Assembly (NCBI GenBank): GCA_021018815.1
Contig: JAITYX010000006.1
Span: forward strand, 2,755,001-2,819,000
Direction: 5' to 3'
DNA: 64,000 nt
Source: Talinum fruticosum
Lineage: Eukaryota; Streptophyta; Magnoliopsida; Caryophyllales; Talinaceae
Program-made: the position numbers and the translations under genes
Part shown: positions 60,775 to 64,000 of the stretch, in pieces
Layout: the number at the start of each line of letters is the position of its first letter
Position numbering within the stretch: the stretch's first letter is position 1
The notes under the pieces: model-generated
Database searches by the model: none
Told to the model about the DNA's origin: nothing
The model's input: only the letters and a program-made list of their open reading frames with translations

Positions 60775-61464
60775 CTCACGTAGTCGCCTTGTCAATCGCA
60801 TGTACATATGAGTCCTAAGTAAGCCAAGAATGAATGCTTAATAAATTAGTACAATTTTGCACATGAATAGCTTTTGAAACTAACTTTAACTATTTGCGTG
60901 CTCTTACTAGCTCTTATAAGTTTTCTTTTACAATACAAGGGTAACATGTTGGGCCTTTGTTTTATGTTTTCTTAATTTTTTTAGGGAAAGAAAAGCATGC
61001 TAACGTTTAGCAAGAAGTGAAAGGGGTAAAGGAATCGAAAAAGTTGACTCGGAATAGTGACGATAATTTGACTCTCACTCCTAGTTATGTTATAATTAGC
61101 TTTTTGACGGCTTGGCTCTTGAACAAGGAACTTTTATGGAATTAATTTGTTTATGGAGCTTCATCTAAGTTGATGGGTACTCTTGTTATAATGGTAAATT
61201 ATCTTTAGGAGGAGAAAGAATTTATATCTAGTAGTTTAATTTGTGTAAATATTGGTTATGGTGTTATGAAACTTTATGTTTAAGTGTTTGATGCAAATCA
61301 AAAGGATTATTATATTATTCTATTTTAACGTTTAGCCTAGTCTCTCGACGAGGGACGACGGTAATGCCCCTTAAATGACTTCGTTTTCCACTTGCTTTAT
61401 TATAATGTGCTTATTTAATAGATACGTTTTAATAGTGATTAATCGGGGAGTTACACCAAATAGG
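60772..61464. other. Unassigned AT-rich DNA
   Basis: Between the virus cluster and the second L1 fragment. No coding, repeat or RNA signature can be supported. Confidence 0.5.
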
Positions 61465-62990
61465 CTTAGGTTTTTCTTTAAAAAATAACACCATTATAAC
61501 CATCTGGACTAGGGCTTTTATGACTAGGAATTGAAAATACAACTTTTCTTATATCCTCCTTAGTAAATGGTCTAAGTAAACTGAGTTGTTGAGAAATAAA
61601 CAAACATTCTCCCATTTGGATAATGTTTCATCTATGACTACGAGTGGTAATCATAGGAGACCCCAAAAATTCTTATAAAACTGGACAAAATGTTGAATTA
61701 CCTACTTGTAATCCCAAATCCAAGTATCATCTTGTTGTTGGAAAGTAGACATCATGTTGCACTGATGCCTCTATTCAACATTTCATAAAAGAATTTATCA
61801 TTGGAATCCCCCAAATCTAGCCATTCATTTTTTTTTTGTACATAGAAACCTTCCAACCTATCCCATCAAATTTGTAGTTATTCCAAAGCATTTTTCTCCA
61901 TCTATATAACTGCTCATCTAAAGGAGAGTTTTGGATGTCAATTGGATTATGGTTCACCCTTTCTTTAGCTTTGGCATACCCAACATGAACATCGCCAAAT
62001 TTCTCCTTACTAAGTCTTCTAAGAGGTTTTCATAACATCTTGAGCTTCCTAGATGTGATAGACATTTGCTACTCTTTCGATGGAGTTTGACAAATTTACT
62101 TCACTATCCGGGAGTATTTGAAATCATGAAACCCCATATCAAAACATTTGAATATTTTCCAGCTGAAAAAAGATAATCACTCCGGGGTGGTGATTAAATT
62201 TGTCTTCATCCGGGAAGATAGCCTCAACAATAGGGTATTCATCGGTCCAAGTCTGTATTAACCAGACACCCTATCTATTCTAGAAAAGATTTTAGAACCT
62301 CATTCTTGTTTATTTGTCCTTGAGTAGTGACAACCTTTCTAGGCCATATCTTTTAACCCAACATTGAATACACATTGTTAAAAGTCTTAAATATCCTTGG
62401 AGGTAACCGACAACCCTCCAGTTATGTCATCCAAAAAACAAATGGTTAAATCCCCTATAATAACCCATGGATTGGTGATGGTAGCACATAGCTATCCAAT
62501 AACCTTCCGGAACTCCGGCCTCTAGCTTTCTTCACTAAACCCATAAACCGTAGTAAGATAAAACTATCTCGTTGGGGAATAAATTACTTACATAGTAGTG
62601 AACTACCCGAGCAGTAGAGTGTAAAATCCGCACTTGGAAATCCCTCTTTTTCCATGTGAGCCAAAGTCAACCTTTATCATTGTTGGCATAGTTTACATAA
62701 TGTGTCCATTCACTAAACATACCAACAACCTTACTACAATTACTTGCCCGCACGTTTGTTTCCATCAAACACACCAAACCAACTTTATTCTAAGCCTTTT
62801 GTTACTTAGAGCTATTAAGAACCCTTATATTCCAAGTGACTACTTTATCCATGAGGTATAGGGTTATCCCTCTCCCCATAGTTATCCTTATTTACATTAT
62901 TACTCGTTGCCCTTTCTCCATCTACTTCCATGTTAATATCTAAGATCCGAAAAGTATTATGTGTAGGGGTATTAGTAACCATTGGTTTTG
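61465..62990 (-). pseudogene. L1 (LINE) ORF2 fragment: endonuclease to RT start
   Basis: The minus strand encodes the endonuclease start TWNIRVLN (about 62825-62850), LVCLMETNVR (about 62750), DKGWLWLTW, the linker LDLGDSNDKFFYEML (about 61780-61825) and the RT start block VFSIPSHKSPSPDGYNG (61490-61540), with many stops. It overlaps in content with the other L1 fragment (both have the linker and RT start), so it is an independent copy. Truncated at about 61465. Confidence 0.65.
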
Positions 62991-63049
62991 TATCTTATAG
63001 CCACATTTTGTAAATAAGGGGTCAATTAGTTATACATGGACTTGGTAAA

Positions 63050-63772
63050 ATTACTTTTGAAAGTTAGGACATAAGCTCAATGGCTAAATCAACAATAGTG
63101 CCAAAAATCAATCTTCGGATTATCCGTTGAAATGGCTAGCTGACCCAATGCTTCCAAACCAAGACTCAACGACTCTATTCTATGCAACCTATAAATAGAA
63201 CCCTTAATTCAAGACTTATAAGATTGCTGGAACTAAGAGCTTAACTTATTCTCTCTTCTAGCTTACAACTCTTACTTATACTTTCACATCTTTCGAGTTG
63301 TAACTCTTGTAAAGAAAAGTCCTGTAATCTCTCTTTAATTCCAAACACTTTTCTTAAGTTATCCGTTGACCGAGTTGAGAATGTTGCTTCAACACGGTTA
63401 TCCTAAGTTGTAAAGGTTATCTCAACTTGGAAGTACGAGGATAGATTAAACGATCTTCTAGGCTTGAGAAAATTTGTAATAGAATTGTCTAAGTGAGTAA
63501 TTCCGGTTAGTCGAGTAACTCTGTATTTGTGGATTCAAATAATGGAGTTTTGATTTTGTACTTGGATTAGCACGAGTCCATGATTTTCTACTCTAGGAGG
63601 GTTTCCATGTAATACACCTATCTTCTTCATTTCTTCTATCCGAGTCGGTCTAGACTCAATTTTTATTTCTAAATTGTTATCTTAGTTTTTAGAACTTTAA
63701 ACTTCCGCAAATTTCTTTCATCGACCTATTCACCTCCTTCTAGGGTGATTAGTATATCCAATTGAACTTTCA
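63050..63772 (+). repeat. 5' LTR (right part) of a second Sirevirus-like element
   Basis: Aligns with the minus-strand LTR at 27646-28500: TATA CCTATAAATAG (63188-63198), then TTCGAGTTGTAA, GGATTAGCACGAGTCC and GAGGGTTTCCATGTAA, ending CACCTCCTTCTAGGGTGA..TTTCA (63772). The left boundary is not certain; the outer LTR part is missing or too diverged. Divergence from the first LTR suggests another family member. Confidence 0.6.
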
Positions 63773-63773
63773 A

Positions 63774-63787
63774 TTAGTGTAAGAGCC
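63774..63787 (+). promoter_or_regulatory. Degenerate tRNA-Met primer binding site
   Basis: TTAGTGTAAGAGCC directly after the LTR corresponds to the Sirevirus site TTGGTATCAGAGCC with several changes. Confidence 0.5.
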
Positions 63788-63830
63788 TAACCTTTCTCAA
63801 AAGAACTAAGATTCTAAAGGTTTAAAGATC

Positions 63831-64000
63831 ATGACTCATCAAAATGGAGAGTTCGATAAAGGGAGGTCATTCACTAAACTACCAAAGTCCAAGGGATCCA
63901 ACTTTTCCCACTTGGAAGAAGTTGATGCGAGTGCTTCATTTAAGATCGGGATAAGGAAGTGTGGGAGATCATCGGAGATGACAACTATATTCCTATGAAG
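63831..64000 (+). pseudogene. Start of Sirevirus gag, cut by the window edge
   Basis: From ATG at 63831: MTHQNGEFDKGRSFTKLP, then KGSNFSH followed by a one-base insertion that shifts the conserved WKKLMRV-like continuation out of frame (near 63914). Gag would form virus-like particles. It continues beyond the window. Confidence 0.5.

Noticed and set aside
39076..62990. The two L1 fragments as halves of one L1 split by the virus cluster
   Set aside because: Both contain the endonuclease-RT linker and the RT start block, so they overlap and are independent copies.

Overview
The window is nuclear DNA of a flowering plant, most likely a eudicot; genus and species cannot be told from it. The reasons are AT-rich introns with GT..AG borders, two ordinary multi-exon housekeeping genes, and a dense right half of plant-specific repeats (Sirevirus-type copia, gypsy, L1, hAT-, Harbinger- and CACTA-derived pieces, and an endogenous caulimovirid).

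Layout. 1-1943: one end of a CACTA transposon with a terminal TAGTG, two short ORFs and a long hairpin. 3409-12431 (+): an eight-exon bromodomain protein gene. 13991-24563 (-): a ten-exon TruA-family tRNA pseudouridine synthase gene. The two genes converge and are separated by about 1.6 kb. Their introns carry tandem duplications, foldback MITEs and a Helitron end. 25595-27560: a decayed Harbinger-type unit with a MYB-like/NAM-associated ORF. 27646-36085 (-): a Sirevirus-like copia element with gag, pol and an extra env-like ORF, missing its 5' end. 36086-39075 (+): the 3' part and 3' LTR of a gypsy-type element. 39076-40795 (-): an L1 fragment. 40817-60745: a 20-kb cluster of endogenous pararetrovirus (florendovirus-like caulimovirid) fragments, one set on + and two on -, with head-to-head junctions. 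61465-62990 (-): a second L1 fragment. 63050-64000 (+): the 5' LTR, primer binding site and gag start of another Sirevirus relative.

Main observations. (1) The pararetrovirus copies fall into two genome types sharing leader, movement protein, coat protein and 3' non-coding region. One continues from protease into RT-RNase H; the other goes from a diagnostically different protease end into an ORF of unknown function. This looks like a fossil of a two-component genome. (2) Within the repeats, CAG/CTG sites are recurrently replaced by CGG, CGAG, CCG or CTCG, even inside the tRNA-Met primer binding site. Deamination does not explain this, and it most resembles base-calling error at CHG-methylated cytosines. 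(3) Both housekeeping genes carry single-base homopolymer losses, and restoring one base makes every exon phase agree, so they are probably intact genes with assembly errors. (4) The inverted virus copies could give a long hairpin transcript.
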